35,787 nucleotides of DNA from Affinirhizobium straminoryzae (GCF_007004135.1 NZ_VJMG01000054.1:1-35787), one strand, 5' to 3'. Numbered from the stretch's first letter, positions 15,916 to 23,848 are shown. The notes: generated by a model from the sequence alone, not told the origin. Numbers and translations: made by a program.

Positions 15916-17223
15916 TCAGGCCGGGTGGGGAAGGCGATAGCGATCACGGATCGTGCGGCCCTCATAGTCGCGTGGATAGACCCCGCGATCCTGCAGGATC
16001 GGCACGACCTTGTCGACGAATTCGGCGATGTCGTCCGGCGCGCGCGGCGGCTGCAAGGTATAGCCGTCCACCGTTGCATCCTCCCAGAGGTCGATGATCT
16101 CGTCCGCGACCTCTTCCGGCGTCCCGAGCAACAGCCGGTGATGTCCCTCCGAGCGGCGGATCACCTGGCGCGCGGTCAACCGCTCATAGGTCAGCAGTTC
16201 GGACAGGCCGAGGCCCATGCCGACGGCCCATTGCCGGTTCTGGTCGGGCACGAAGCGCTCGGCCTCCAGCACCGCATCGGGATCGAAGCGATCGGGATCG
16301 AGGCCGTTTTCCCGGATGAACCGGGCCAGCAATCCGTCTTCGGAGCCTGCGCCACTGAACAGTTCGTGCTTGCGCAGGGCTTCCTCCCGGCTTTCCCCGA
16401 GAATGACGACAAGGCCCGGCACGATCCGGATGCCGGCGGGATCGCGACCGATCTCGATGGCCTTGTCCTTCACCTTCCTGCCAAAGGCCTGCCCGGCCGG
16501 ACGCGACAGGATGTTGCAGTAGATGATCTCGCCATGACGTGCGGCGAGTTCGATCCCGCCTTCGGATGCGCCGGCCTGGGCAATCACCGGGTGACCCTGC
16601 GGACTCCTCGGCACGTTGAGAGGCCCGCGGACATGAAAGAACGTGCCGTCGTGATCGATGGTGTGCGCGCTCGACGCATCCCAGAAACGGTCCGGCGGAA
16701 CCTCGCCCTCCCGGTCCGGGTCCCAGCTGTTCCAGAGCTTCTTGGCGACATCCAGAAACTCGATGGCGCGCGGGTAGCGTTCGCTGCGCGGCGGCAAGGG
16801 CGCATTGCCGAAGTTGGCCGCCACATTCGGATTGAACGAGGAGACCACGTTGACGATCAGGCGGCCACCCGAAACGATATCCAGCGACTGGACGCGTCGC
16901 GCCAGATTATACGGCGAATTGTAGGTCGAGGTGATCGTTGCGACAAAGCCGATGTCAGGCACCTGGGCCGCCAGTGCGCTGCACAGGATCAGCGGGTCGA
17001 GGGTGTGAAAGGGGCGGCTCAGCGGATCGGTCAGGAGTGCCGGATGGTCGGAAAAGAACACCGCATCGAAGCGTCCCCGGTGTGCGAGTTCCGTCAGCCG
17101 CCGGTAGTAGTCGGGGTCGTTGATATCGTGCCTGCTTCCGGTCCTGTATTTCCAGGCATGCGGGAGATAGCCGGTGGTGTTGATGCCGACATTGAGGTTC
17201 AGCCGTCGCTTGGTGTCAGTCAT
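15916..17223 (-). CDS. LLM-class flavin monooxygenase, NtaA/SnaA/DszA family (second)
   Basis: A second DszA/NtaA-type enzyme, 435 aa, only moderately similar to its neighbour. Seen are LNVGINTTGYLPHAWKYR, FDAVFFSDHPALL, DIGFVATITSTYNSPYNLARRVQSLDIVSGGRLIVNVVSSFNPNVAANFG, SERYPRAIEFLDVAKKLWNSWD, RGPLNVPRSPQGHPVIAQAGASEGGIELAARHGE and VVPILQDRGVYPRDYEGRTIRDRYRL. Its start overlaps the DszC/SfnB-like gene by 4 bp (ATGA). The two products are therefore probably made in a fixed ratio and may act in sequence: the DszC type oxidises S, and the DszA type opens the C-S bond. Downstream, a 12-bp direct repeat and a small hairpin (15782-15795) separate it from the next LLM gene. Confidence 0.87.
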   Translation of the reverse strand: MTDTKRRLNLNVGINTTGYLPHAWKYRTGSRHDINDPDYYRRLTELAHRGRFDAVFFSDHPALLTDPLSRPFHTLDPLILCSALAAQVPDIGFVATITSTYNSPYNLARRVQSLDIVSGGRLIVNVVSSFNPNVAANFGNAPLPPRSERYPRAIEFLDVAKKLWNSWDPDREGEVPPDRFWDASSAHTIDHDGTFFHVRGPLNVPRSPQGHPVIAQAGASEGGIELAARHGEIIYCNILSRPAGQAFGRKVKDKAIEIGRDPAGIRIVPGLVVILGESREEALRKHELFSGAGSEDGLLARFIRENGLDPDRFDPDAVLEAERFVPDQNRQWAVGMGLGLSELLTYERLTARQVIRRSEGHHRLLLGTPEEVADEIIDLWEDATVDGYTLQPPRAPDDIAEFVDKVVPILQDRGVYPRDYEGRTIRDRYRLPHPA

Positions 17224-18467
17224 GCCTTCGATATTTCTCTTCCAGGATGAATGCCGACGCCCCCCTGCTGAGGGGGCGCATGGCCATTGACCGCGAAATC
17301 TCCCACGACACGATCGTGGTAGATGCGCGGATTGTGCGAGGTGATGGTCCGGGCATTGCGCCAGTGCCGGTCAAGGCCGTGGATCCTGCGCGCCGCCGAG
17401 GCTCCGAGCGCATCGAAGAGCAGCGTTGTCGCCTCAAGGATCAGCGTCGAGACCACCGTCACGGACTGGCTGACCTCCAGATCCGCGTCGCGATTGGCCT
17501 GTCCGATGGCAAGGCTATCCGTGCCCTTGTTTGCCTCATGGGCACGCTGCAAGGCTTCGGCGGCCTTCAGCACGATGGCGCCGGCGGCATAGGCGGCGCT
17601 GCGAACCCGTCCGACGACCTGCAGGATCTGCGGATCGTCTCCCGGCACGGCAGCATTGCTGCGGGCGTAGACACGCCGCCGCTCTGCCACATGCCGGGAG
17701 AGATCGCCCGCCGCAGCCCGCCCGATACCGGCCAGAGACGCGAGATGAACGAGTTGGAAGAAGCCGCCGGCATAGCTGAAGCGCAGCGCGCTCGGCTTGA
17801 TCAGATCGTCGGTGATCCGCACATCCGTGAAGTGCGCGGTGCCGCTGGCGGTGAGCGCCTGGCCAAACCCGTCCCAGTCATCCAGAATATCCACGCCCGG
17901 CGCACGCGTGGGCACAAGCGCGCCGATCGGCTGACCGTCACCATCCACCGCGCCGAGCGTGATCCAGTCGGCATAAAGGGAGCCGGTGGTGTAGAACTTC
18001 TGGCCGTTGAGCAGCCAGTGATCGCCGTCGCGTATCAGTTGCGTCGAATAGCTGCCAAGCGGAGCATTGCCGATTTCCGAAAAGCCGCTTCCGATCGTCT
18101 GCCCCCGGGCAAGCAGCGAGAACCAGTGATTGCGCCACGCGCTTTCCGGCGCATTGAGAAGGTCTTCCGTAAAGCCGAAATGGCTGCGATAGGCATTGGT
18201 GAGATTGGGATCGGCTTCCGCCAGCTCGATCAGCAGTCCGAACAGTTCGGGCAGTGTCAGCCCGTCGCCGCCGAGGCTCTGCGGCAGGCGAAGTCGCGAA
18301 AAGCCGGCTGCACGAAGCTGGTCATATTCGACGGATGGAAGATGTCGCTCCAGGTCCCTGGCGACGGTGCCCTGGCGGATTTCGGCAAAGATCGGCCGGT
18401 ATTTCCTCGCGATTTCGTCGAAACGCGTGCTGGGCGCAGCGCCCCACACTTGCGCGATCTCAGTCAT
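17220..18467 (-). CDS. acyl-CoA dehydrogenase-fold flavin monooxygenase, DszC/SfnB-like
   Basis: An acyl-CoA-dehydrogenase-like flavoprotein, 415 aa, of the group containing DszC (dibenzothiophene monooxygenase) and SfnB. Visible are GFSRLRLPQSLGGDGLTLPELFGLL, the beta-barrel region GSGFSEIGNAPLG and WLLNGQKFYTTGSLYADWITLGAVD, PGVDILDDWDGFGQALTASGTAHFTDV, and the C-terminal HWRNARTITSHNP that is typical of the DszC/SfnB subgroup. These enzymes use reduced flavin from a partner to oxidise sulfur (thioether to sulfone). It is coupled to the following DszA-type gene and preceded by a 169-bp gap with a large hairpin, so it may have its own promoter. A paralogue lies at 31945-33189. Confidence 0.86.
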   Translation of the reverse strand: MTEIAQVWGAAPSTRFDEIARKYRPIFAEIRQGTVARDLERHLPSVEYDQLRAAGFSRLRLPQSLGGDGLTLPELFGLLIELAEADPNLTNAYRSHFGFTEDLLNAPESAWRNHWFSLLARGQTIGSGFSEIGNAPLGSYSTQLIRDGDHWLLNGQKFYTTGSLYADWITLGAVDGDGQPIGALVPTRAPGVDILDDWDGFGQALTASGTAHFTDVRITDDLIKPSALRFSYAGGFFQLVHLASLAGIGRAAAGDLSRHVAERRRVYARSNAAVPGDDPQILQVVGRVRSAAYAAGAIVLKAAEALQRAHEANKGTDSLAIGQANRDADLEVSQSVTVVSTLILEATTLLFDALGASAARRIHGLDRHWRNARTITSHNPRIYHDRVVGDFAVNGHAPPQQGGVGIHPGREISKA

Positions 18468-18545
18468 GTCTGTCCATCCTCCGGATCATGTTCACCCTAG
18501 CCACGCGGCTGAAGGGCCGCAGGTCATGAATTCTTGCAGGCGGGA

Positions 18546-18558
18546 GAAGAAATTCTTC
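18546..18558. promoter_or_regulatory. 13-bp palindrome upstream of the DszC-like gene
   Basis: GAAGAA-A-TTCTTC is a perfect palindrome with one central base, 79 bp upstream of the Met at 18467, in the only sizeable gap of this operon. A related GAGAA..GAA.TTCTC sequence occurs at 21458-21474 upstream of the binding-protein gene. It could be an operator; no protein is assigned. Confidence 0.3.
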
Positions 18559-18564
18559 CTCGTG

Positions 18565-18616
18565 CCGGACCCGGAAGCGGCATGCCGCCCATGACCATGC
18601 CGCTGTCCGGGTCCGG
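18565..18616. repeat. large hairpin in the rhodanese / DszC-like intergenic gap
   Basis: CCGGACCCGGA (18565-18575) pairs perfectly with 18606-18616, and AGCGGCATG (18576-18584) pairs perfectly with 18596-18604. That gives a 20-bp GC-rich stem broken only by one bulged G (18605), with an 11-nt loop. No T-run follows on either strand, so it is not a classical terminator. An mRNA-processing or stabilising structure inside the operon is more likely. Confidence 0.6.
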
Positions 18617-18636
18617 TCTCACAGGCGCCGGCTGCT

Positions 18637-19722
18637 TCAAGCCGCCGCCCGGTTCACGGAAACGATGTCATGCAGAAGGATCGCGATCTCGAAGCCGCGC
18701 CGCGCAAGCCAGTGCGCAACGATCCGGGCGCGCGCGCCCAGAAGATCATCCACCAGAACCACCCGGGCGCCCCGAACCGACAGGGTCCGATAGGCAACGC
18801 CGAGCAACTGTCCGCCCTCCGAGGACAGGGTGCCGGGCAGATGGGCCGCCGCAAATTCCTCCGGCGTGCGGACGTCCAGAAGATAGGTGGTCCGCTGCGG
18901 ATCGGCAGCCCAGGCCCGGGCCGTGTCGAGATCGATGAAGGTCAGGCGGTCCTCCCTCGAAAGCGTCGACAGGTGCGTTTCGGCAAAGCGCAGCGCCTCG
19001 TCGCTCGGCGTCCGGTAGGTGGCGGTGAGGCCGCTCTCCAGCGGCAAGCCGGCCTCAGTCCAGCCGCGCGTACCCTCATCCAGATAGGCAACGAGATTTT
19101 CCACGCCGGCATCAATCAGCGTCTGCGCGCCGAGAATGGCGCGCGGCAGACCTGCGCAGGACACGACGACCTTGGTGCCCGGATCCTGAACGATATCCCG
19201 GAACCGCAGCAGAAGCTCGGCGCCCGGCACCGCGACAGCGCCGGGGACATGGCCCTTTTCATATTCGGGCAAGGTGCGCGTATCGATCACCACCACATCC
19301 TCGCCCGCATCGCGCCAGGCCTGAAGCTCGGCGGCGAACACGACCGGCGTGCCTTTCTCCGCGCGCACCGCCTGTACGAAGGGCACCCCCGGTATGTCGA
19401 AGGTCGGCAGCGGCTTGCCGGCCGGTTCGGTCCAGGCGCCGATGCCGCCCTCGAGGGCGTGAATGTCGCTCCAGCCGAGGCCAGCCAGCGCCTGCGCCGC
19501 GGCCAGGGCCGCGCCCTTGCCGTCATCCACCAGCACTGTGCGCACAGCGCGCCGGGGGATGAAGCGATCGATGTCGGCAAACAGCCGGTCGGCGGGCAGA
19601 TTGGTGGCAAACAGCGGCGAGGCATAGCCCACCTCGTCTGCCGGACGAATGTCGAGAACTGCCAGCTCCCGGCCATCCGCCAGCCAGTCGATGAAGGTCT
19701 TCCTGTCGATCTGGTGTGTCAT
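18637..19722 (-). CDS. triple-rhodanese-domain sulfurtransferase-like protein
   Basis: A cytoplasmic protein of 361 aa made of three rhodanese-like modules, about residues 5-103, 127-226 and 262-360. Each has the LDIRPADE / IDTRTLPEYEKGHVPGAVAVPGA / LDVRTPEEFAAAHLPGTL type motif. Only module 2 has the catalytic-loop cysteine (VVVSCAGLPRA, Cys189). Modules 1 and 3 have Asp-Asp in the loop (LVDDGKG, residues 66-67; LVDDLLG, residues 325-326) and are presumably inactive. The Met at 19722 is preceded by AAGGAG at optimal spacing; a GTG at 19737 is less likely. It starts 11 bp after the binding-protein stop. A role in moving sulfane sulfur or handling sulfite/thiosulfate released by the neighbouring monooxygenases is inferred. 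Confidence 0.85.
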   Translation of the reverse strand: MTHQIDRKTFIDWLADGRELAVLDIRPADEVGYASPLFATNLPADRLFADIDRFIPRRAVRTVLVDDGKGAALAAAQALAGLGWSDIHALEGGIGAWTEPAGKPLPTFDIPGVPFVQAVRAEKGTPVVFAAELQAWRDAGEDVVVIDTRTLPEYEKGHVPGAVAVPGAELLLRFRDIVQDPGTKVVVSCAGLPRAILGAQTLIDAGVENLVAYLDEGTRGWTEAGLPLESGLTATYRTPSDEALRFAETHLSTLSREDRLTFIDLDTARAWAADPQRTTYLLDVRTPEEFAAAHLPGTLSSEGGQLLGVAYRTLSVRGARVVLVDDLLGARARIVAHWLARRGFEIAILLHDIVSVNRAAA

Positions 19723-19733
19723 GTTGATCTCCT

Positions 19734-21344
19734 TCACACGCCCGGTTCCAGCCAGATATCGGCAAAGCTCCAGTTGAGGCCCTGGGCGCCGGTCACGAAA
19801 TTCCTCACCCGCTTGTTGGCCACGATCTGGCTGCCCGCCGCGACGAGATCGACCGAGGCGACATCGTCATGGATGAGATGCTGGAAGCGGCTCCACAGCT
19901 CCCAGCGCTTGCGCGGATCCGATTCGATGGCGGCTGCTTCCAGCAGCGCATCAGCCTGCGGGTTGTCGTAATGGGCGGCGTTCGAGAAGGGCAGGCCGAT
20001 CTTGAAGTTCTTGCTCCAGTAGGCGCGCTGGATGCCGAGCGTCGGGTCGAAGGTATTGGACAGCGATTCAACGACGAGATCGAAGGCGCGGTCGGTGTAG
20101 ACGGTCTTCAGGAAGGTCGGCAGATCATACTTGCGGATCTCGATGCCGATGCCGATCTTTTCCAGCTGGCTGCGGATCACGTCGGCAAAGCCCGGCACGA
20201 GATAGGAATTGTAGGTCAGCCGCAGCTGGAAGCGCTTGCCATCCGCCTTGCGCGGGAAACCGGCCTTGTCGAGGATGGCCTCGGCGGCCTTGGGGTCGAA
20301 AGGATGGGCGGTCACGCTGGCATCGTACCAGTTGGGCAGCGCCGTGCTGACCGGGCTCGGTGACACCTGCCCGTAACCGAACAGGGCGACATTGACGATT
20401 TCCTGCAGGTTGATCGCCTTGGCGATCGCCAGGCGCACCTCCCTGTTTCGCAGGATCTCGGTGTCGTAGTTGAAGAACAGCTGTTGCTGCGGGCCGGCAT
20501 AGGCATAGGTCGTGGTGTCAACGACGAGGTTCTTGCTCTGCTTCAGACGCTCGAGGTCCGCGAGAGGCACGGGGTTGTCGCCGATATCGGCTTCGCCGGT
20601 TTCCAGCGCCACGGCGCGGGCGGCAGGGTCGGTCACGATGCGCAGCACGATGCGGTCGAGATAGGGCTTGCCCTTGTCCCAGTAAGCCGGGTTGCGTTCG
20701 AAGATCAGATGGCTGCCCGGCACCCATTCGGCAAGCTTGAACGGACCGGTGCCGATCGCCGTCTTGAGCGTCTGGCCATCGCCCGGCGCCAGCTTCTCGA
20801 AGATATGCTTCGGCACGATCGGCGATTCCGAACTGGACTGGGCGGCCAGCAGGAAGGGGGCCGGCTTGGACAGCACGATAATGGCCGTCAGCGGGTCGGG
20901 CGTCTCCACGGCCACGACATTCTGGTAGGTGATGCGGCCGCGTGGATGCGCTTCCTTCAGCCGGAAAATCGAGAACGCCACATCCTGCGACGTGAAATCC
21001 GCTCCGTCATGCCATTTCACGCCCGGCCGAAGCTTGAATGTGTATCTGAGGTTGTCTTCGGAAACCGACCAGGCCGTAGCCAGAAGAGGCTGCGGCTTCA
21101 GGTCGAAGTCGAAGGTCAGCAGGCCCTCCACCACCTTGGGACCGATTGCCTGGCCGGTGCCTGACGAGGTGTTGATGGCAAACAGCGCATTGCCCGGATC
21201 AACACGGTAGAGCAGCTTCAGCGTTCCGCCGGCAACAGGCTGTTTCGTTTCGGCAAGTGCCGAGGGCGCGAGCGGCAGGGAGAGGGAGGTTCCGGCCGTG
21301 GCGGCCAGCAGCAGTCTGTGGAAGGCGCGTCTCGTGAACGACAT
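19734..21344 (-). CDS. dipeptide/oligopeptide-type ABC substrate-binding protein (SBP family 5)
   Basis: A periplasmic DppA/OppA-class binding protein, 536 aa. The signal MSFTRRAFHRLLLAATAGTSLSLPL..SALA is twin-arginine-like, with cleavage near residue 31. The family-5 signature is present as LKPQPLLATAWSVSEDNLRYTFKLRPGVKWHDGADFTSQDVAFSI, followed by GTGPFKLAEWVPGSHLIFERNPAYW. The Met at 21344 has AGGAG upstream; the frame is open to 21884 but that part antisenses the nitroreductase gene. It is the first gene of the region C operon and a clear paralogue of 27218-28804. No permease or ATPase lies beside it. The DppD/DppF pair at the right edge could serve it. The ligand is probably a sulfur-containing peptide or conjugate (inference). 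Confidence 0.87.
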   Translation of the reverse strand: MSFTRRAFHRLLLAATAGTSLSLPLAPSALAETKQPVAGGTLKLLYRVDPGNALFAINTSSGTGQAIGPKVVEGLLTFDFDLKPQPLLATAWSVSEDNLRYTFKLRPGVKWHDGADFTSQDVAFSIFRLKEAHPRGRITYQNVVAVETPDPLTAIIVLSKPAPFLLAAQSSSESPIVPKHIFEKLAPGDGQTLKTAIGTGPFKLAEWVPGSHLIFERNPAYWDKGKPYLDRIVLRIVTDPAARAVALETGEADIGDNPVPLADLERLKQSKNLVVDTTTYAYAGPQQQLFFNYDTEILRNREVRLAIAKAINLQEIVNVALFGYGQVSPSPVSTALPNWYDASVTAHPFDPKAAEAILDKAGFPRKADGKRFQLRLTYNSYLVPGFADVIRSQLEKIGIGIEIRKYDLPTFLKTVYTDRAFDLVVESLSNTFDPTLGIQRAYWSKNFKIGLPFSNAAHYDNPQADALLEAAAIESDPRKRWELWSRFQHLIHDDVASVDLVAAGSQIVANKRVRNFVTGAQGLNWSFADIWLEPGV

Positions 21345-21746
21345 TGGGGGCAGTCTCCTGTGGGAGCGAAGATCAATCCGAACCCCGGAAGCATCATCAG
21401 CCCTGTCGAAAATCAGAAGAATGGATTTCTTTCGGAGGCGACAAAAAATCCTGTCTCCGAGAATGAATTTCTCGAATATGCCCGTAAACAAAGTCAGCCA
21501 TCCAGCTGCCGGCCGGTTGCGGACGCAACCATCCTCAAAAGACGGGCCGTTCACGTCACGAAAAAATGTCGCGATACGCCGCTTGCACCCAAGGGGCCGA
21601 AATGGTCTTTCAAACGCAATGGCGGGATTGGGATGAAATTGCTCGGCATCCCGCAAAGGGCAGGTTCTAGTCGCGGCCACGGATGCGGGCAGCCAACCTG
21701 CCGCGCCCGCCCCTTCGGAAGAAGCCTGTTCACGCAAGGAGATTTC
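21345..21746. promoter_or_regulatory. 402-bp divergent intergenic region between binding protein and nitroreductase
   Basis: No gene is supported here. It must hold the promoters of the minus-strand binding-protein/rhodanese operon and of the plus-strand nitroreductase. The half nearest the binding protein is AT-richer (about 21400-21500) and contains a dyad, CGAGAA (21458-21463) and TTCTCG (21469-21474). A smaller GGATTT..AAATCC pair surrounds 21423-21451. I could not fix -10/-35 boxes with confidence. Confidence 0.45.
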
Positions 21747-22601
21747 ATGACATCGACCGCCATTCGTCAGAACGCAGCGCAGGATCATGAGGCTGAGGGC
21801 CTGTGGCAGGCCCGCTATGGCGGGGGCACCGCGCCCGTCCTGCCACCCGACTGGAACGGGACCCTGGAGGTCCTGCTGAACCACCGCACGTCACGCCATT
21901 ACCGGCCCGATCCCCTGCCAACGGGAACCGTGGAACTGATTGTTGCGGCGGCACAGTCCGCGCCGACCTCTTCCAACCTGCAGGCATGGAGCGTGGTTGC
22001 GGTCGAAGACCCGCAGCGCAAGGCGCGGCTTGCCGGCTTTACGGGTGGCAATGCGCATATCGTGGCGGCCCCGCTGCTTTTGGTCTGGCTGGTCGATCTC
22101 TCGCGGCTGAGGGCCATTGCGCGCCAGCACGGCAATGCGGGGGAGGGGCTCGATTTCCATGAAAGCTTCCTGATCGGTGCAATCGATGCCGCACTGGCCG
22201 CGCAGAATGCCGTCGTGGCGATCGATTCGCTCGGTCTTGGTTCCTGTTACATCGGCGGCATGCGCAACCAGCCGGAAGATGTCGCCCGCGAACTGAAGCT
22301 TCCGCCGGAAACGGTCGCGGTCTTCGGATTGACCGTCGGCTATCCGGATCCCGGGGTGGAGACGGAGGTCAAGCCGCGCCTGCCGCAGGCGGCGGTGCTG
22401 TTTCGCGAGCAGTATGGAGAGGTCAGGCGCGAGGATCTCGATCGCTATGATGCCGCGATGGCGGCCTTCCAGTCCCGGCAGAACCTGCCGCAGAGTGGCT
22501 GGACGAGCGTCATTGCCAAGCGCATCGAAAACGAGGCGGCGCTGAAGGGCCGTTCACAGCTGACAGCCATCCTGCGGCGCCTGGGTTTCCCGCTGAAGTA
22601 A
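21747..22601 (+). CDS. nitroreductase-family NAD(P)H:FMN oxidoreductase (NfsA/Frp-like)
   Basis: An FMN-containing oxidoreductase of the NfsA/flavin reductase P group, 284 aa. Visible are LLNHRTSRHYRPDPLPTGTVELIVAAAQSAPTSSNLQAWSVVAVEDP, the central GAIDAALAAQNAVVAIDSLGLGSCYIGGMRNQPEDVARELKLP and GLTVGYPDP, all typical of the family. The Met at 21747 has AAGGAG six bases upstream. No dedicated small flavin reductase (SsuE/DszD-like) lies in the window, and Frp-type enzymes release FMNH2. This protein is therefore the best local candidate to feed the five LLM and two DszC-like monooxygenases, which is an inference. It is monocistronic or nearly so; a small terminator follows. Confidence 0.87.
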   Translation: MTSTAIRQNAAQDHEAEGLWQARYGGGTAPVLPPDWNGTLEVLLNHRTSRHYRPDPLPTGTVELIVAAAQSAPTSSNLQAWSVVAVEDPQRKARLAGFTGGNAHIVAAPLLLVWLVDLSRLRAIARQHGNAGEGLDFHESFLIGAIDAALAAQNAVVAIDSLGLGSCYIGGMRNQPEDVARELKLPPETVAVFGLTVGYPDPGVETEVKPRLPQAAVLFREQYGEVRREDLDRYDAAMAAFQSRQNLPQSGWTSVIAKRIENEAALKGRSQLTAILRRLGFPLK

Positions 22602-22633
22602 CCGCAGGCAGGCAAAGGCGGGGCAGGGCTTCC

Positions 22634-22660
22634 GGGGCTGCTCCGTCGGCCCCTCGTTTT
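22634..22660 (+). terminator. possible rho-independent terminator after the nitroreductase
   Basis: GGGGC (22634-22638) pairs with GCCCC (22649-22653) over a 10-nt loop and is followed by TCGTTTT. The stem is short, but position (33 bp after the stop) and T-run fit a modest terminator. Confidence 0.4.
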
Positions 22661-22718
22661 GCGCGCGGTGGGAGCCGGGGACGATCCGTTCCACTGCAGG
22701 ACGCAATATAGTATATAA

Positions 22719-22738
22719 TTTCTATAGACTATTTTCGT
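22719..22738. promoter_or_regulatory. AT-rich control element of the dszB-like operon
   Basis: TTTCTATAG (22719-22727) and CTATTTTCGT (22729-22738) sit in an AT pocket 47-66 bp upstream of the desulfinase-like Met. The same two blocks, 9 bp further apart, occur upstream of ssuB (14293-14321). A TATAAT (22714-22719) overlaps the element and could be a -10 with no recognisable -35, as expected for an activator-dependent promoter. The rest of the 22602-22784 gap holds the terminator above. Confidence 0.5.
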
Positions 22739-22784
22739 TTGGCGCTAGCCTTGGGCATCCTCTTGGTTCACACAGGATGCTTCG

Positions 22785-23840
22785 ATGCCCCAGGCCGCTT
22801 CCCGTCTTTCCGTCTCTCCAGACTCGGTCTGGTACACCCGTTGCCCGGCACCGACACCGCTGTCCATCGCCGCACAGCTCGGCTGGGTGGAGCAGACCTT
22901 CGCCCGCCACGGCATCGCGGTCGCCTCCATTCGTGATTCCCGCGATCCGGTGGTGCGCCAGAGCCATTTCGATCATCATCTCGACTGGTCATTCCGTCAG
23001 GGTGGCAATATCCCGCCGACCTGGGCGCGGGCGGGCGGTGCCCGTACCCGGCTGGTCGGACTGACGCGCACGGACGAGTTCCAGGCCGTCATCGCATTGC
23101 CGGGCGCCGGCATCGTGGCGGGCCACGACCTGAAAGGTCGTCGCCTTGGATTGCCGCGGCGGCCCGGCGATCGCATCGATTTCCAGCGGGCAACCGCGCT
23201 GAAGGGCATCGTCTCCGCACTCGAAATATCGGAGATCTCCGTCGATGACGTCGAGCTGGTGGATATCGAGGCCGCGACATCGGCCCTGTCCACGCAGGCC
23301 GAGGCAGGGCCGTTCGCGTTGTCGCGACGGCTTCCCTATGGCGAGGAGATCAAAGCGCTTCACCGCGGTTCGATCGACGCCTTTTTCGTCAAGGGCGCGG
23401 AGGGTGTCACGGTCGCCAACCTGATCGGCGCGCAGATCGTCGCGGAGACCGGATTCCACCCGGACGCCCGCATCCGCATCAACAACGGCACGCCGCGCCC
23501 GCTGACCGTGGATGCAACCTTTGCCACCGAACGGCCGGATCTGGTGGCGGACCTGATTGCCGCCGTGCAGCGCGTCGACGAATGGGCGCAGGCCAATCCC
23601 GCCGACGCCGTCCGTTTCATCGCGGCGGAGATCGGTGTCAGCGAGGCTGCCGTTCGCGCCGCCAATGGCGTCGAGGTGCATCGCCACCTGTCGCTCACCC
23701 TGGATCCGGTCGAGATCGATGCAATTGCCCACTTCCGGGATTTCCTCCTGCAATGGGGCTTCATCACCGAGAGTTTCAACGTCAACGACTGGGTCGATCC
23801 GCGCCCGCTGGCGCTGGCGCATCTCAGGCAGCCGCTGTGA
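22785..23840 (+). CDS. DszB-like sulfinate desulfinase (periplasmic-binding-protein fold)
   Basis: A 351-aa cytoplasmic protein with no signal peptide, built like an SsuA-type binding protein. The N-terminus follows 2'-hydroxybiphenyl-2-sulfinate desulfinase (DszB): WYTRCPAPTPLSIAAQLGW, then QSHFDHHLDWSFRQGGNIPP, RTRLVGLT, DLKGRRLGLP and VDDVELVDI. Against DszB as I remember it (SNCPVPNALL..., VHFTYD..., RFGGEIPP), Cys20, His61 and Arg71-x-Gly-Gly line up with catalytic Cys27, His60 and Arg70, with the same His-Arg spacing of 10. It would release sulfite from a sulfinate. An enzyme rather than a transporter role is supported by the missing signal and the retained residues. It is first in a plus-strand operon; the next gene starts 8 bp on. 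The actual sulfinate is unknown. Confidence 0.78.
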   Translation: MPQAASRLSVSPDSVWYTRCPAPTPLSIAAQLGWVEQTFARHGIAVASIRDSRDPVVRQSHFDHHLDWSFRQGGNIPPTWARAGGARTRLVGLTRTDEFQAVIALPGAGIVAGHDLKGRRLGLPRRPGDRIDFQRATALKGIVSALEISEISVDDVELVDIEAATSALSTQAEAGPFALSRRLPYGEEIKALHRGSIDAFFVKGAEGVTVANLIGAQIVAETGFHPDARIRINNGTPRPLTVDATFATERPDLVADLIAAVQRVDEWAQANPADAVRFIAAEIGVSEAAVRAANGVEVHRHLSLTLDPVEIDAIAHFRDFLLQWGFITESFNVNDWVDPRPLALAHLRQPL

Positions 23841-23848
23841 GGTTTGAC

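Noticed and set aside
14150..17250. Two long plus-strand frames (14150-15781 and 15778-17250) opposite the LLM genes.
   Set aside because: Both lie antisense to recognised LLM monooxygenases and read as Gly/Arg/His-rich sequence without motifs.
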